This document shows, piece after piece, positions 19,135-30,599 of a stretch of 64,000 bases of DNA (position 1 is the first letter of the stretch; every line of letters starts with the position of its first letter). The translations under genes and the position numbers were made by a program. The notes beneath the pieces are model-generated. The model was not told the origin of the DNA, did no database searches, and was given only the letters and a program-made list of their open reading frames with translations. This DNA comes from Hyphomicrobiales bacterium (GTDB taxonomy: Bacteria > Pseudomonadota > Alphaproteobacteria > Rhizobiales > Rhizobiaceae), in NCBI GenBank assembly GCA_900465685.1, contig UEGR01000007.1:496001-560000 (forward strand). The letters are read 5' to 3'.

Positions 19135-19896
19135 ATGGGCTTATCCTTCCTTCGGCAAATCAGCGGCAACAGGGCATCAGCCAATACGGCGACTGTCCGG
19201 AGCGAACGCATCCATGCGGTGGCGGGTCGCGAGCTGCCGTTACGTGTGTTCGAAAACCCGCGCGCCAAACGGCTGACACTGCGCATCGAAGCTGGCGGAA
19301 AAGGACTGCGCATCACTGTCCCGCCCGGCCTGCCCGAGCGCGAAGTACAGAGCTTTCTCAAGCGCCATCAGGGCTGGATCGAAAGCCGCATCACCAAACT
19401 GCCGGATCAACCCGGTGTGCGTCCCGGTGTGAAAATTCCCATTCGCGGCGTGCCGCACCTCATCATGCATCAGCCCGGACGCGGCACAGTCGACCTTCTT
19501 GAAGGCAATGTGCTGCTGGTTCATGGCGATCCCAGTCATTTGCCGCGCCGTCTGGCCGATTATCTCAAAGGGCAGGTGAAGCGGGATATCGAAACGCTGG
19601 TGGTACGCCATACGGCGACTGTCGGGCGCAAGGCCAAGGCTGTCCGCTTCAAGGACACCAAGAGCCGCTGGGGTTCGTGCACCTCGGATGGCGTTCTTTC
19701 CTTTTCATGGCGTATCGGCATGGCACCCCCGGCCGTCATCAACTATCTCGTCGCTCATGAAGTCGCGCATCTGATCGAGATGAATCATGGGCCGCAATTC
19801 TGGAAACTCTGTCAGGAGCTTTGCCCCGATACGGAACGCTGCAAGGCGTGGCTGAAGCGAAATGGCAGCGCATTACAGGCTATAGACTTTACATGA
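19135..19896 (+). CDS. YgjP-like (DUF45) zinc metallopeptidase
   Basis: A 253-residue protein with the zinc-binding motif HEVAHLIEMNHGPQFW (HExxH with a third His four residues on) and the upstream block KSRWGSCTSDGVLSFSWR, both diagnostic of the DUF45/YgjP family. Related to SprT-type proteases; the natural substrate is unknown. No signal peptide, so cytoplasmic. Its stop overlaps the start of the YdcF gene by 4 nt. Confidence 0.88.
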   Translation: MGLSFLRQISGNRASANTATVRSERIHAVAGRELPLRVFENPRAKRLTLRIEAGGKGLRITVPPGLPEREVQSFLKRHQGWIESRITKLPDQPGVRPGVKIPIRGVPHLIMHQPGRGTVDLLEGNVLLVHGDPSHLPRRLADYLKGQVKRDIETLVVRHTATVGRKAKAVRFKDTKSRWGSCTSDGVLSFSWRIGMAPPAVINYLVAHEVAHLIEMNHGPQFWKLCQELCPDTERCKAWLKRNGSALQAIDFT

Positions 19897-20531
19897 ACCC
19901 ATCGATACTGACCGCCGCCAAGGTGCTGTGGGACTACCACTGCATTTACGATCCCATTCCGGCATCCGATGTGATCATCGGACTGGGCAGCTACGATCTG
20001 CGCGTGGCGGAGCGCGCCGCCGATCTCTATCTCGAAGGCATGGCCCCGCTGGTGATCTTCACCGGCAAAAGCGGTCACTGGACCGAAAACCTTTACCCCG
20101 CCAGCGAGGCGGAAGCCTTTGCCGAAGTGGCAATGCGGCGCGGTGTGCCCGAAGAGGCAATCACCATCGAACCGAACGCCACCAATATTGGTGAGAACAT
20201 CCGGTTCTCGCTCGAAAAAATGCTGCCGGGCGTGATCAGCCCGATTTTCGTCACCAAGCCGCAGACACAACGCCGCGTCCACGCCACCGTCGCGCGGCAA
20301 TGGCCGGAAGCAAAGGCCAGCGTAACGGCGCCGCTCCTTTCCTTCGAAGAACAGCCGACACCTTCCTATCCGCTGGAGATGCTCATCAACGAGATGACCG
20401 GCGATCTGGAGCGCATTCTGGACTATCCGGCCAAAGGCTACCAGATTGCGCAGGCTGTTCCCATGGAGGTCATGGAAGCGTATGATTTCCTGATCGCACG
20501 CGGTTTTGACGGACATACCGTCAGAGATTAG
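19893..20531 (+). CDS. YdcF/SanA family (DUF218) protein
   Basis: A 212-residue protein with the DUF218 pattern: DVIIGLGSYDLRVAERAADL, then VIFTGKSGHW, then EPNATNIGENIRFS, and the basic loop KPQTQRR. Family members bind nucleotides or act on cell-envelope intermediates (ElyC, SanA), but this one has no N-terminal membrane anchor. The start codon overlaps the upstream peptidase stop (ATGA), indicating translational coupling. Confidence 0.85.
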   Translation: MNPSILTAAKVLWDYHCIYDPIPASDVIIGLGSYDLRVAERAADLYLEGMAPLVIFTGKSGHWTENLYPASEAEAFAEVAMRRGVPEEAITIEPNATNIGENIRFSLEKMLPGVISPIFVTKPQTQRRVHATVARQWPEAKASVTAPLLSFEEQPTPSYPLEMLINEMTGDLERILDYPAKGYQIAQAVPMEVMEAYDFLIARGFDGHTVRD

Positions 20532-20587
20532 TTGCGAATAGGTGCGAACGGCTTGAGAAGCGCCTCGTTTTGTGCGACGGGAAACCC

Positions 20588-22511
<1,924 letters not shown>

Positions 22512-22518
22512 GGACAGA

Positions 22519-22989
22519 ATGGGCAAAGACGCTGCCGAGCTTTCCACCTACAGACCGCGCGCCGCATGGTTCGACGGGCTGACGGAATGCGGCCCGGCGA
22601 CGATCAAGCTCAACATCATTGAAGCGGACCCTTCCAATCCGCTTGCCGAAGCTGCGGTGGGCATCGCCCGCAGGCAGATCGCAAATGCTGCGGCAAGGCT
22701 CGAAGCCCTGCCGCATCAGGACGCCGGTTTCGCCATTCTCCATCAGGGTGAGGAAAGCCTGTGGCTTCTGCTCCACTGGTGGCTGGAAGGCGGCATCGCA
22801 ACGGAAATGCTGTGGCAGTCCGAACTCGGCGACGAGATCGAATTCATGCCCGCACAGCCTTTGCTGATGGCCTGCGTCTGGGAACTCGGAATTATTGACT
22901 TTGAACGGCGCGCTTGGATGGAGACGGCCATGTCCGGCAAACCCATCGCCGATTATCTTGCGCGCACTTTGCCACGGGGCACGGTATGA
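22519..22989 (+). CDS. Conserved hypothetical protein between trpB and trpA
   Basis: A 156-residue acidic, soluble-looking protein rich in Trp ([20 protein letters not shown]). No motif or family that I recognise. AGGACAG precedes the ATG 7 nt after the trpB stop, and its stop overlaps the trpA start by 4 nt (ATGA), so it is translated as part of the tryptophan operon. Codon use looks like its neighbours'. A role linked to tryptophan supply is inference from position only. Confidence 0.75.
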   Translation: MGKDAAELSTYRPRAAWFDGLTECGPATIKLNIIEADPSNPLAEAAVGIARRQIANAAARLEALPHQDAGFAILHQGEESLWLLLHWWLEGGIATEMLWQSELGDEIEFMPAQPLLMACVWELGIIDFERRAWMETAMSGKPIADYLARTLPRGTV

Positions 22990-23825
22990 CCACTCGCATC
23001 GACACCAAATTCGCCGCATTGAAGACCGAAGGCCGTCCGGCGCTGGTCACATATTTCATGGGTGGCGATCCCGACCTCGAAACCTCGCTCAAGATCATGA
23101 AGGCGCTGCCGAAGGCCGGTGCGGATGTGATCGAGCTGGGCATGGCCTTTTCCGATCCGATGGCTGACGGCCCGGCTATCGAGGCTGCTGGTCTGCGCGC
23201 CCTGAAAGCCGGACAGTCGCTGACCAAGACGCTCTACATGGCAGCCGAATTCCGCAAGGAAGACGACACGACCCCGATCGTGCTGATGGGCTATTACAAT
23301 CCGATCTATATCTATGGCGTCGAGCGCTTTCTCGCCGATGCCAAGGCTTCCGGCGTTGATGGCCTGATCATTGTTGATCTGCCGTCGGAAATGGATGCTG
23401 AGCTTTGCGTCCCGGCCATGAAAGCCGGTATCAACTTCGTTCGCCTGACTACGCCGACCACCGACGACAACCGTCTGCCGAAGGTTCTGCATAATGCATC
23501 GGGCTTCGTCTATTACGTCTCGATGAACGGCATCACGGGCTCGGCCATCGCCGATACGGCGCGCGTCGGCGACGCGGTGCGTCACATCAAGAAGAGCACC
23601 GATCTGCCGATCTGCGTCGGCTTCGGCATCAAGACGCCGGAACAGGCTGCTGCCATTGCCGCCCATGCGGATGGCGTTGTCGTTGGCACGGCAATCGTCA
23701 ATGCGGTGGCCAGTGAATTGACGCCGGAAGGTGCCCTTAAGGGCGATCCTGTGGCCGCTGTGAGCAAACTTGTCGGTGCACTGGCGCAAAGCGTTCGCAC
23801 AACACGCCTTGAAGCCGCCCAATAA
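22986..23825 (+). CDS. trpA: Tryptophan synthase alpha chain
   Basis: A 279-residue TIM barrel: the catalytic Glu of [19 protein letters not shown] and the Asp of [11 protein letters not shown] are in place, and [10 protein letters not shown] is the phosphate loop. It cleaves indole-3-glycerol phosphate and passes indole to TrpB. It is last gene of the cluster, with a weak hairpin after it. Confidence 0.97.
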   Translation: MTTRIDTKFAALKTEGRPALVTYFMGGDPDLETSLKIMKALPKAGADVIELGMAFSDPMADGPAIEAAGLRALKAGQSLTKTLYMAAEFRKEDDTTPIVLMGYYNPIYIYGVERFLADAKASGVDGLIIVDLPSEMDAELCVPAMKAGINFVRLTTPTTDDNRLPKVLHNASGFVYYVSMNGITGSAIADTARVGDAVRHIKKSTDLPICVGFGIKTPEQAAAIAAHADGVVVGTAIVNAVASELTPEGALKGDPVAAVSKLVGALAQSVRTTRLEAAQ

Positions 23826-23864
23826 ATCGTCCATTTAAGCGGGTAGAGTTGCTTTTCCGCATAA

Positions 23865-23890
23865 GCGGGCGCAAAGACGCCCGCACTTTC
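23865..23890 (+). terminator. Possible weak terminator after trpA
   Basis: GCGGGCG pairs with CGCCCGC (7 bp, 6-nt loop), followed only by ACTTTC. It may attenuate read-through into accD. Confidence 0.45.
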
Positions 23891-23937
23891 TGTCGGAACT
23901 GCTTGCCGTCGAAGAACAAGAAACGGAACCAAACGTC

Positions 23938-24843
23938 ATGAACTGGATCACCAACTACGTTCGTCCGAAGATCAATTCGATGCTTGGTCGTCGCGAAATG
24001 CCGGAAAACCTCTGGATCAAGGATCCGTCGACCGGCGAGATGGTGTTTCACAAGGATCTGGAGAGCAACCAGTTCGTGATCCCGTCTTCGGGCCATCACA
24101 TGCGCATCAAGGCGAAAGACCGCCTGCGCTTCTTCTTCGACAATGGCGAATATACCACGCTCGACGCACCGAAGGTTCCGGTTGATCCGCTGAAATTCCG
24201 CGACGAGAAGAAATATATCGACCGCCTCAAGGATTACCGCACCCGCACTGGCATGGACGATGCCATCGTCAATGGCCTCGGCACCGTCGAAGGCCTGCCG
24301 ATTGTCGCCACCGTGCAGGATTTCGGCTTCATGGGCGGCTCGCTCGGCATGGGCGCTGGCGAAGCGATCATTCAGGGCTTCGAAAAGGCCATTGAGCTGA
24401 AGCGTCCGCTGGTTCTGTTCGCAGCATCGGGCGGCGCGCGCATGCAGGAAGGTATTCTCTCGCTGATGCAGCTTCCGCGCACCACCGTTGCCGTGGAAAT
24501 GCTGAAAGAAGCAGGCCTGCCTTACATCGTCGTGCTCACCAACCCGACCACAGGTGGCGTGACAGCTTCCTACGCCATGCTGGGCGACATTCACATTGCC
24601 GAGCCGGGCGCACTGATCGGCTTTGCCGGTCCGCGCGTGATCGAACAGACCATCCGCGAAAAGCTGCCGGAAGGCTTCCAGAGCGCTGAATATCTGATGG
24701 AGCACGGCATGGTGGACATGGTTGTGCCACGCACCGAGCTGAAGGAAACGATTGCACGTCTCCTGAAAATCATGACCAAACAGCCGGCCAACACCGACAG
24801 CCCGGTATCGCCAAAGCCGGATAGCGATAGCAAGGCGGCCTGA
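23938..24843 (+). CDS. accD: Acetyl-CoA carboxylase carboxyltransferase subunit beta, zinc finger lost
   Basis: A 301-residue crotonase-fold subunit with [32 protein letters not shown] and [16 protein letters not shown]; the C-terminal tail is Ser/Pro/Asp-rich. With AccA it transfers the carboxyl group from biotin to acetyl-CoA, the first step of fatty-acid synthesis. The N-terminal region that holds four zinc-binding cysteines in E. coli AccD (here about residues 22-58) contains none, so the zinc ribbon is absent. folC starts 1 nt after its stop. Confidence 0.95.
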   Translation: MNWITNYVRPKINSMLGRREMPENLWIKDPSTGEMVFHKDLESNQFVIPSSGHHMRIKAKDRLRFFFDNGEYTTLDAPKVPVDPLKFRDEKKYIDRLKDYRTRTGMDDAIVNGLGTVEGLPIVATVQDFGFMGGSLGMGAGEAIIQGFEKAIELKRPLVLFAASGGARMQEGILSLMQLPRTTVAVEMLKEAGLPYIVVLTNPTTGGVTASYAMLGDIHIAEPGALIGFAGPRVIEQTIREKLPEGFQSAEYLMEHGMVDMVVPRTELKETIARLLKIMTKQPANTDSPVSPKPDSDSKAA

Positions 24844-24844
24844 C

Positions 24845-26188
24845 ATGGGCAGCCAGATCGTGGCAGGCAAGGCGGCTGCCGCTATCGAGCGGCTAATGCA
24901 ACTGCATCCGAAAGGATTTGACCTCTCTCTGGACCGCATTCGCGGTCTATTGGAGAGGCTTGGCAATCCGCATCTCAAACTACCGCCAGTGATCCATATT
25001 GCCGGGACCAACGGCAAGGGATCGGCGACCGCCTTCTGCCGCGCCATTCTTGAGGCGGGCGGCTTTGACGTCCACGTCCACACCTCTCCGCATCTGGTCA
25101 ACTGGCACGAGCGCTATCGTCTGGCTGCGCCCGGCGGCGGCAAGCTGGTCGAGGACGATGTACTGGCCGATGCCATCGAGCGCGTTGCGACTGCCAATGG
25201 CGGCCAGCACATTACGGTCTTTGAAATTCTCACCGCCGTAGCCTTTGTGCTGTTTGCCGAGCATCCCGCCGATGTCGTCATCATGGAAGTCGGCCTTGGC
25301 GGTCGTTTTGACGCGACCAACGTCATTCCCGAACCTGCCGTATCGCTGATCATGCCGGTCTCCATCGACCATCAGGCTTTTCTTGGCGACCGCGTGGAGC
25401 TGATCGCCGCCGAAAAGGCCGGGATCATCAAGAAGGATTGCCCGGTTGTTGTCGGCTTTCAGCCTTTCGATGCGGCGCGGGAAGTGCTCGTTTCCACGGC
25501 GGATCGTCTGGGCTGCCCTGTATCAGTGTACGGACAGGATTTCCTGGCCTTTGAAGAACATGGCCGCATGGTCTTCCAGAACGAAGACGGGCTGATTGAT
25601 CTGCCGCTTCCGCGCCTGCCCGGCCGTCACCAGATTGCCAATGCCGCCGCCGCTATCGAAACAGTGCAGCTTGCGGGCTTCAACCTCCCCGACAAGGCCG
25701 TCGAAAAAGCGCTGATGGTTGTGGATTGGCCCGCGCGCATGCAGCGGCTGACCCACGGAACACTGGTCGATCTCGCACCGGCAACGTCGGAAATCTGGCT
25801 CGACGGTGGTCACAATCCGGGTGCAGGCGCAGTGATCGCGGAAGCTTTCGGCGATCTCGAAGAACGCAATGCGCGTCCGCTGTTCCTGATTACCGGCATG
25901 ATCAACACCAAGGACCCTGTCGGCTATTTTGAGGCTTTTGCGGGCATGGCGCGCCATGTCTTCACCGTGCCGATCCCATCCAGCGATGCAGGCATACCGA
26001 ACGATGCGCTGGCCGTATCGGCCCAAAAGGCTGGTCTGTCAGCCGAACCGGTCCACTCGGTCGCCAATGCGCTGAAGCTCCTGCACGATACATGGCCTGC
26101 CGATGAAATCCCGCCGCGCATCCTGATTGGTGGCTCGCTTTATCTAGCTGGCGAAGTATTGGAAGAGAACAATACACCACCCACCTAA
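24845..26188 (+). CDS. folC: Bifunctional dihydrofolate synthase / folylpolyglutamate synthase
   Basis: A 447-residue Mur-ligase-like enzyme. The ATP loop is HIAGTNGKGSATAFCRA, VGLGGRFDATN follows, DHQAFLG lies in the central domain, and WLDGGHNPGAGAV is in the C-terminal ligase domain. It adds glutamate to dihydropteroate and to folates. It directly follows accD (stop and start are 1 nt apart), an arrangement common in proteobacteria. Sequence after its stop turns abruptly AT-rich. Confidence 0.96.
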   Translation: MGSQIVAGKAAAAIERLMQLHPKGFDLSLDRIRGLLERLGNPHLKLPPVIHIAGTNGKGSATAFCRAILEAGGFDVHVHTSPHLVNWHERYRLAAPGGGKLVEDDVLADAIERVATANGGQHITVFEILTAVAFVLFAEHPADVVIMEVGLGGRFDATNVIPEPAVSLIMPVSIDHQAFLGDRVELIAAEKAGIIKKDCPVVVGFQPFDAAREVLVSTADRLGCPVSVYGQDFLAFEEHGRMVFQNEDGLIDLPLPRLPGRHQIANAAAAIETVQLAGFNLPDKAVEKALMVVDWPARMQRLTHGTLVDLAPATSEIWLDGGHNPGAGAVIAEAFGDLEERNARPLFLITGMINTKDPVGYFEAFAGMARHVFTVPIPSSDAGIPNDALAVSAQKAGLSAEPVHSVANALKLLHDTWPADEIPPRILIGGSLYLAGEVLEENNTPPT

Positions 26189-26239
26189 TAAAATTAGAAT
26201 ATTATGAGATAATTATTAATCACTCTTTCGCTTTTATTT

Positions 26240-26279
26240 ATATCCATTAATTACTGATTGTATTTTTAATAATGGATAT
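26240..26279 (+). promoter_or_regulatory. Hairpin directly upstream of the 78-codon gene
   Basis: ATATCCATTA (26240-26249) pairs with TAATGGATAT (26270-26279). The second arm contains the only plausible ribosome-binding bases (GGAT) 8 nt before the ATG at 26284, so pairing would hide them. The 95 bp from folC to this gene are mostly A and T. Confidence 0.5.
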
Positions 26280-26283
26280 TTAA

Positions 26284-26520
26284 ATGCGAAATACAATTAT
26301 TATTTCAACAATTATATTTTTGAGCTTTTCGGCTACATCTTCTTTTGCTGCGAGTACCACAAACGGAGCCTACACAAAGGGAATTCGCACTAAGGTAATG
26401 CCATTTTGCGCTATCGGCACGAATCCTTCTGCCGATGGCAAATACTATATTCTGGGCACGCATGACGAATGCAAGCCGATTAATACCGGCAACACCGACA
26501 TCAAGAAGAAGTTGAAATAA
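26284..26520 (+). CDS. Small secreted protein of unknown function
   Basis: 78 codons. A clear signal peptide (hydrophobic residues 4-20, cleavage after SSFA near residue 22) is followed by a 56-residue mature part with two cysteines (PFCAIGTN and HDECKP) that could form a disulphide, and a lysine-rich end. I do not recognise it. Codon use and upstream base composition are more AT-rich than the surroundings, which suggests acquisition. It ends in a strong terminator. Confidence 0.65.
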   Translation: MRNTIIISTIIFLSFSATSSFAASTTNGAYTKGIRTKVMPFCAIGTNPSADGKYYILGTHDECKPINTGNTDIKKKLK

Positions 26521-26545
26521 GCCCACGCGGGCTTCTTCAAGCAAT

Positions 26546-26575
26546 AAAAAACCCGGCACCAAGGCCGGGTTTTTT
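26546..26575. terminator. Bidirectional intrinsic terminator
   Basis: A 12-bp perfect stem (AAAAAACCCGGC / GCCGGGTTTTTT, 6-nt loop) lies after the small secreted-protein gene. Confidence 0.9.
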
Positions 26576-26603
26576 ATTGGAATGCTGTTATGCCGTTTTA
26601 ACA

Positions 26604-26644
26604 CGCATCTTATCCGAAAACTGTTTCACAGTTTTCGGGATGCG
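26604..26644. repeat. Palindromic repeat (AAAAC..GTTTT core family)
   Basis: Outer arms CGCATC / GATGCG and inner arms CCGAAAACTG / CAGTTTTCGG. It lies just beyond the trxA stop codon and belongs to the same family as the copies at 32802, 44985, 47946 and 39119. Confidence 0.7.
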
Positions 26645-26650
26645 CTCTGA

Positions 26651-26974
26651 TTAAGCGGCAGAAGCCTTGATCCAGTCGGCAAGGCGGCTCTTCGGAGCAG
26701 CGCCAACCATATTGGCGGCGAGTTCGCCGTCCTTGAACATCAGGAGCGTCGGGATCGAGCGCACACCGAACTGGGCTGCGAGTTCCGGATTTTCATCGAT
26801 GTTGACCTTGGCGATCTTGACCTGACCTGCCATTTCCGCAGCGATCTCATCAAGCGCCGGAGCGATCATCTTGCATGGACCGCACCATTCCGCCCAGAAA
26901 TCCACCACGACCGGCTCGTTCGACTGAAGAACGTCCGACTGAAAATTGCTGTTATCGACCTTAACGGTTGCCAT
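26651..26974 (-). CDS. trxA: Thioredoxin
   Basis: A 107-residue classical thioredoxin: active site FWAEWCGPC (Cys31, Cys34), the cis-Pro in [10 protein letters not shown], and the conserved VDFWA lead. It reduces cytoplasmic disulphides and supplies electrons to reductases. The start [10 protein letters not shown] has GAGGAT in front; an upstream in-frame extension of 33 codons is not homologous. It lies downstream of addA on the same strand. Confidence 0.97.
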   Translation of the reverse strand: MATVKVDNSNFQSDVLQSNEPVVVDFWAEWCGPCKMIAPALDEIAAEMAGQVKIAKVNIDENPELAAQFGVRSIPTLLMFKDGELAANMVGAAPKSRLADWIKASAA

Positions 26975-27083
26975 AGGGCTATCCTCTACATTGGTAAGAA
27001 CGGCAGACATCTTCACAGACTCACACGCAATCCGCTCTTTCTTCGCTATATCATGTGGCGTGTCTGCTGCCATCCGTCAAGTT

Positions 27084-30000
27084 CTAGTTATTGAACTTTC
27101 CTTGAGAGTCTTTCAGCGCCTGCATGGCTTCATCAAGCACAGTATCAGACAGCGGCAAAAGGAACGGTCCCTCGGTAAAAAGCAATGCTGTTTCCACGAC
27201 CCGCCCCGGATAGAGCGGCTCCAGCAGCGCCTTATAAAGTGCGAGCTGTGCACGATAGGCAAATGGAACCGCCTCGACGGTCTTTGGCGGCGGCCTGTTG
27301 GTCTTATAGTCGACGACGAGCACGCGGGTCTCGTCAACACTGATACGATCGACCTGACCGGACACGGCATGATCGCGCCCGCCAAGATTGATCGTGCCCA
27401 TGATTGCAACTTCGCCACGGGAACCAGACGCGAAAACCGGTGCAAATCGCTGATCACCCAGTATAGCCTTCACGCTCAGAACGGCATTGTGGCGCTCGGC
27501 CTCCGGCCAGTCACCCGCTATCCGGGCGAGATAATCTTCCGCCAGCTTTTCCCGCTCTCCCTCCGGAACTTCAGGCAGATATTGCAGCAGCATGTGGATG
27601 GCCGTGCCGCGTCGCAAGGCAAAGCCGGGCGCACCGTCACCGACGATATCCCCGAGCACAGGCGAGCTGACGTCAAGCGGCGGCTCTTCATCCGCCTCGA
27701 TCAATGCTGATGCACCAGAAGGCGCAAGAGGACGCGGGAGACCCGCTTCGGGCTTCACCGGCAGCAGATATTCCGGCGGCAGATCGGGCAATGGGGTCGC
27801 CTTTGCCTGATCCGGCTCGATAATTTCCGTCAATCCGCGTGGCGTGTTGCGGTAGCGCCGGGCGGCGACACCTTGCACGGGATGCACGAAGGTCTCGGAT
27901 TTGATGGCAAGCGCGTCCTCGGCAAGCCGGTGCCATGTCTCACCGCTCTCGCGCGTGCCGCGATAGCCACAGATGATGAGGCGGTCTTCGGCGCGCGTCA
28001 TGCCGACATAAAGCAGGCGGCGATATTCTTCCTCAGCGCGGACTTTCAGCTCTTCGACACGTGAAGCGGTAAAGCCGGTCTGCCACCCGCCATTCGGCTG
28101 CCAGAGATAGCCTTTCACTGGCGCACCATCGTTCGGCAGATCATAGGGGATCAGCTTTGGCGCACGGCTTCCGGTCCAGACGGCGCTGCCGGGATCAACC
28201 AGAAACACCACCGCACCCTCAAGGCCTTTGGCCGCGTGGACCGTCATGAGGCGCACTTCGTTGCGGCCCTGATCCAGCTCACGTTTGATTTCCGGCGAGG
28301 CTGCATCCAGCGTTTCAAGGAAAGCCTGCAAGCCCGGCAGACCCGCACGCTCGGCAGAAAGCGCGTAGTTTTGAAACTCGTCGATAATGTCGCCCGCTTC
28401 CGGCCCAAGCCGCGCCAGAAGCTTTCGGCGCGCGCCGTCGGCGCTTAGAATGCGCGCATAGAACTCGAAAACTGGCATCGTGTCGGCCATGCCGCGCCAG
28501 CGGCTCAAGGTCTTGTGGATCGCGCCAAGCGCCTCATCGTCACGCGAGACGCGATAGAGATGCTCGAACAGCGTCGAGCCTGACCCACGCGGATAAGCGA
28601 GCGCAAACAGCCTGTCATCATCCCAGCCGAAGAGCGGGCTTTTGAGAAGCGAAGCCAGCGAAAGATCATCCGAGGGCTGCAAAACGAAACGCCCGAGCGC
28701 CATCAGATCCTGAATGGCGATATGGCTGGTGAGGCGCAGACGGTCCGCACCGGCCACAGGCACGCCAAGGTTCTTCAGCGCCCGTGACAAGGCAGGCATG
28801 AACTGATCACGCTTGCGCACCAGCACCATGATATCACGCGGCGCGATGCGCCGGTTCTGACCCGGTATGGGTTCGCCTCTATCCAGCCAGTAGCGAATGG
28901 TGGCGGCGATCTGTTCGGCCAGTCGCACGGCGGGTGCCGCAAGATAATCGACAGGCACGCGCCAGTCATCCGGCTCTTCCACCGCTTCCGGCGTCAACAT
29001 ATCCCAGATTTCCACTTCGCCTGGCGCGTCGGCGCGAATGGCATCGTGGACCGTAGCGCCCGCAAGCCCACGATTGGCTTCCGGTCTTGCAAACACTTCA
29101 TCCACCGCCTGCAACACATCAGGAGCCGAGCGGAACGAGAAGTTGAGACTGACGCGCTCGAATTTCAGATCGGCATCGCCTGCGCGAAGACTGACTGAGC
29201 GGCCCTGCGCGGCAAAATCCTCCGGCACGGCCCCCTGGAACGAATAGATCGACTGCTTTTCGTCGCCGACGGCAAACAGCGTGCGTTGCAGATTGCGCTG
29301 GCCGAGACCGGCAAAAAACTCCTCCGACAGCATGCGAATGACCTGCCACTGGTCGGGGCTGGTATCCTGCGCTTCATCAACGAGGATATGATCGATGCCG
29401 CGATCAAGCTTGTACTGCACCCACTGCCCTGCCCCATCGCGGGCGAGCAGCGCCACGGTTCGCGTGATCAGATCTTCAAAGTCGAGCAGGCCGCGCTTGC
29501 GCTTGAGATCATGATAGCGTTGCAGGAGATCATCGATCAGCGTCAGCGCAGCCAGATTGAGCCGCACGAGACGCAATTCCTTCAGCCGGTCGAGCCCCAT
29601 TTCAACACGGGCAGCAGCGCCATCGAACGCCTCCTCGAATTCCGGCAGCAGTTTCTTCACTGCCGCCGAACCGACATAGCCACCTGATTTCGGCTCTCCG
29701 GTGCTTTTCAGAAATGCAGCGCGCAGCACGGCCTCGCGGTCACGGGCGGCGCTCACTTTGTCGTAGCGCTTCAGCTGTAGCGCAAAATCATGCGCACGCG
29801 CCGCACCCTTCTGGATCGAAAGAATGAGATCGAGCGCGTCATCGGAAAATTCAGGGACCGGCCAGAGTTCAGCCAGAATATCGCTTTCGCGCTCATCCGG
29901 ATCGAAGCCAAAGGCGCGATGCAGAGTCTCGACACGCGTTTCGGCGACGCCCAACTCGGCGATATAGCGCTGTAGGCCGTTACGCCGGTTTACAGCCTCG

Positions 30001-30599
30001 TCCAGCAGCGACTGCAGCCCCATTTCGCCTGATGCCTGCAAGACATCGGCAAAGGCCGCTGCAATATCCGTATCGCCGCCGCCATGCGCGGTTTCGAGCA
30101 GCTGACGCCGTGCTTCGCCCACGAGTGCTGCCTGCATCAGGTCGTCCATCATCTCGAAATGACCGGCGATATTCGCCTCAAGTGGAAACTGATGCAGGAT
30201 GGCTTCGCAAAACGCGTGGATGGTCTGAATTTTCAGGCCGCCCGGCGTTTCCAGTGCGCGGGCGAACAGCCGCCGTGCCACCGCGAGACGGGGAGCGCCC
30301 GGCCTGCGACCTTCAAGCGATTTCAACCGCTCGGCCAGTTCACTATCCGGCAGCACCGCCCATTCCGACAGACGCGCAAAAACACGGTTCTGCATCACGG
30401 CTGCCGCAGCCTTCGTATAGGTGAGGCAGAGAATTTTCGAGGGATCGGTCCCTTCGAGCAACAGGCGGATAACGCGTTCGGTCAGAACATGCGTCTTTCC
30501 AGATCCGGCGTTGGCCGACACCCAGACAGAGGCGGCGGGATCGGCTGCCCGTGTCTGTGCGTCGATGGTTTCCGGCGGGATATAGAGTTTCTTCTTCAT
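27084..30599 (-). CDS. addA: Double-strand break repair helicase-nuclease AddA
   Basis: A 1171-residue UvrD-type helicase with a C-terminal RecB-family nuclease. Walker A is SANAGSGKTHVLTERV near residue 28, the Walker B region is ILVDEAQDTSPDQWQVI, YVGMTRAEDRLIICG marks motif VI, and the nuclease motif is VLVVDYKTN near the end. With AddB it processes broken ends for RecA-dependent recombination. The start codon overlaps the addB stop (ATGA). Confidence 0.96.
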   Translation of the reverse strand: MKKKLYIPPETIDAQTRAADPAASVWVSANAGSGKTHVLTERVIRLLLEGTDPSKILCLTYTKAAAAVMQNRVFARLSEWAVLPDSELAERLKSLEGRRPGAPRLAVARRLFARALETPGGLKIQTIHAFCEAILHQFPLEANIAGHFEMMDDLMQAALVGEARRQLLETAHGGGDTDIAAAFADVLQASGEMGLQSLLDEAVNRRNGLQRYIAELGVAETRVETLHRAFGFDPDERESDILAELWPVPEFSDDALDLILSIQKGAARAHDFALQLKRYDKVSAARDREAVLRAAFLKSTGEPKSGGYVGSAAVKKLLPEFEEAFDGAAARVEMGLDRLKELRLVRLNLAALTLIDDLLQRYHDLKRKRGLLDFEDLITRTVALLARDGAGQWVQYKLDRGIDHILVDEAQDTSPDQWQVIRMLSEEFFAGLGQRNLQRTLFAVGDEKQSIYSFQGAVPEDFAAQGRSVSLRAGDADLKFERVSLNFSFRSAPDVLQAVDEVFARPEANRGLAGATVHDAIRADAPGEVEIWDMLTPEAVEEPDDWRVPVDYLAAPAVRLAEQIAATIRYWLDRGEPIPGQNRRIAPRDIMVLVRKRDQFMPALSRALKNLGVPVAGADRLRLTSHIAIQDLMALGRFVLQPSDDLSLASLLKSPLFGWDDDRLFALAYPRGSGSTLFEHLYRVSRDDEALGAIHKTLSRWRGMADTMPVFEFYARILSADGARRKLLARLGPEAGDIIDEFQNYALSAERAGLPGLQAFLETLDAASPEIKRELDQGRNEVRLMTVHAAKGLEGAVVFLVDPGSAVWTGSRAPKLIPYDLPNDGAPVKGYLWQPNGGWQTGFTASRVEELKVRAEEEYRRLLYVGMTRAEDRLIICGYRGTRESGETWHRLAEDALAIKSETFVHPVQGVAARRYRNTPRGLTEIIEPDQAKATPLPDLPPEYLLPVKPEAGLPRPLAPSGASALIEADEEPPLDVSSPVLGDIVGDGAPGFALRRGTAIHMLLQYLPEVPEGEREKLAEDYLARIAGDWPEAERHNAVLSVKAILGDQRFAPVFASGSRGEVAIMGTINLGGRDHAVSGQVDRISVDETRVLVVDYKTNRPPPKTVEAVPFAYRAQLALYKALLEPLYPGRVVETALLFTEGPFLLPLSDTVLDEAMQALKDSQGKFNN

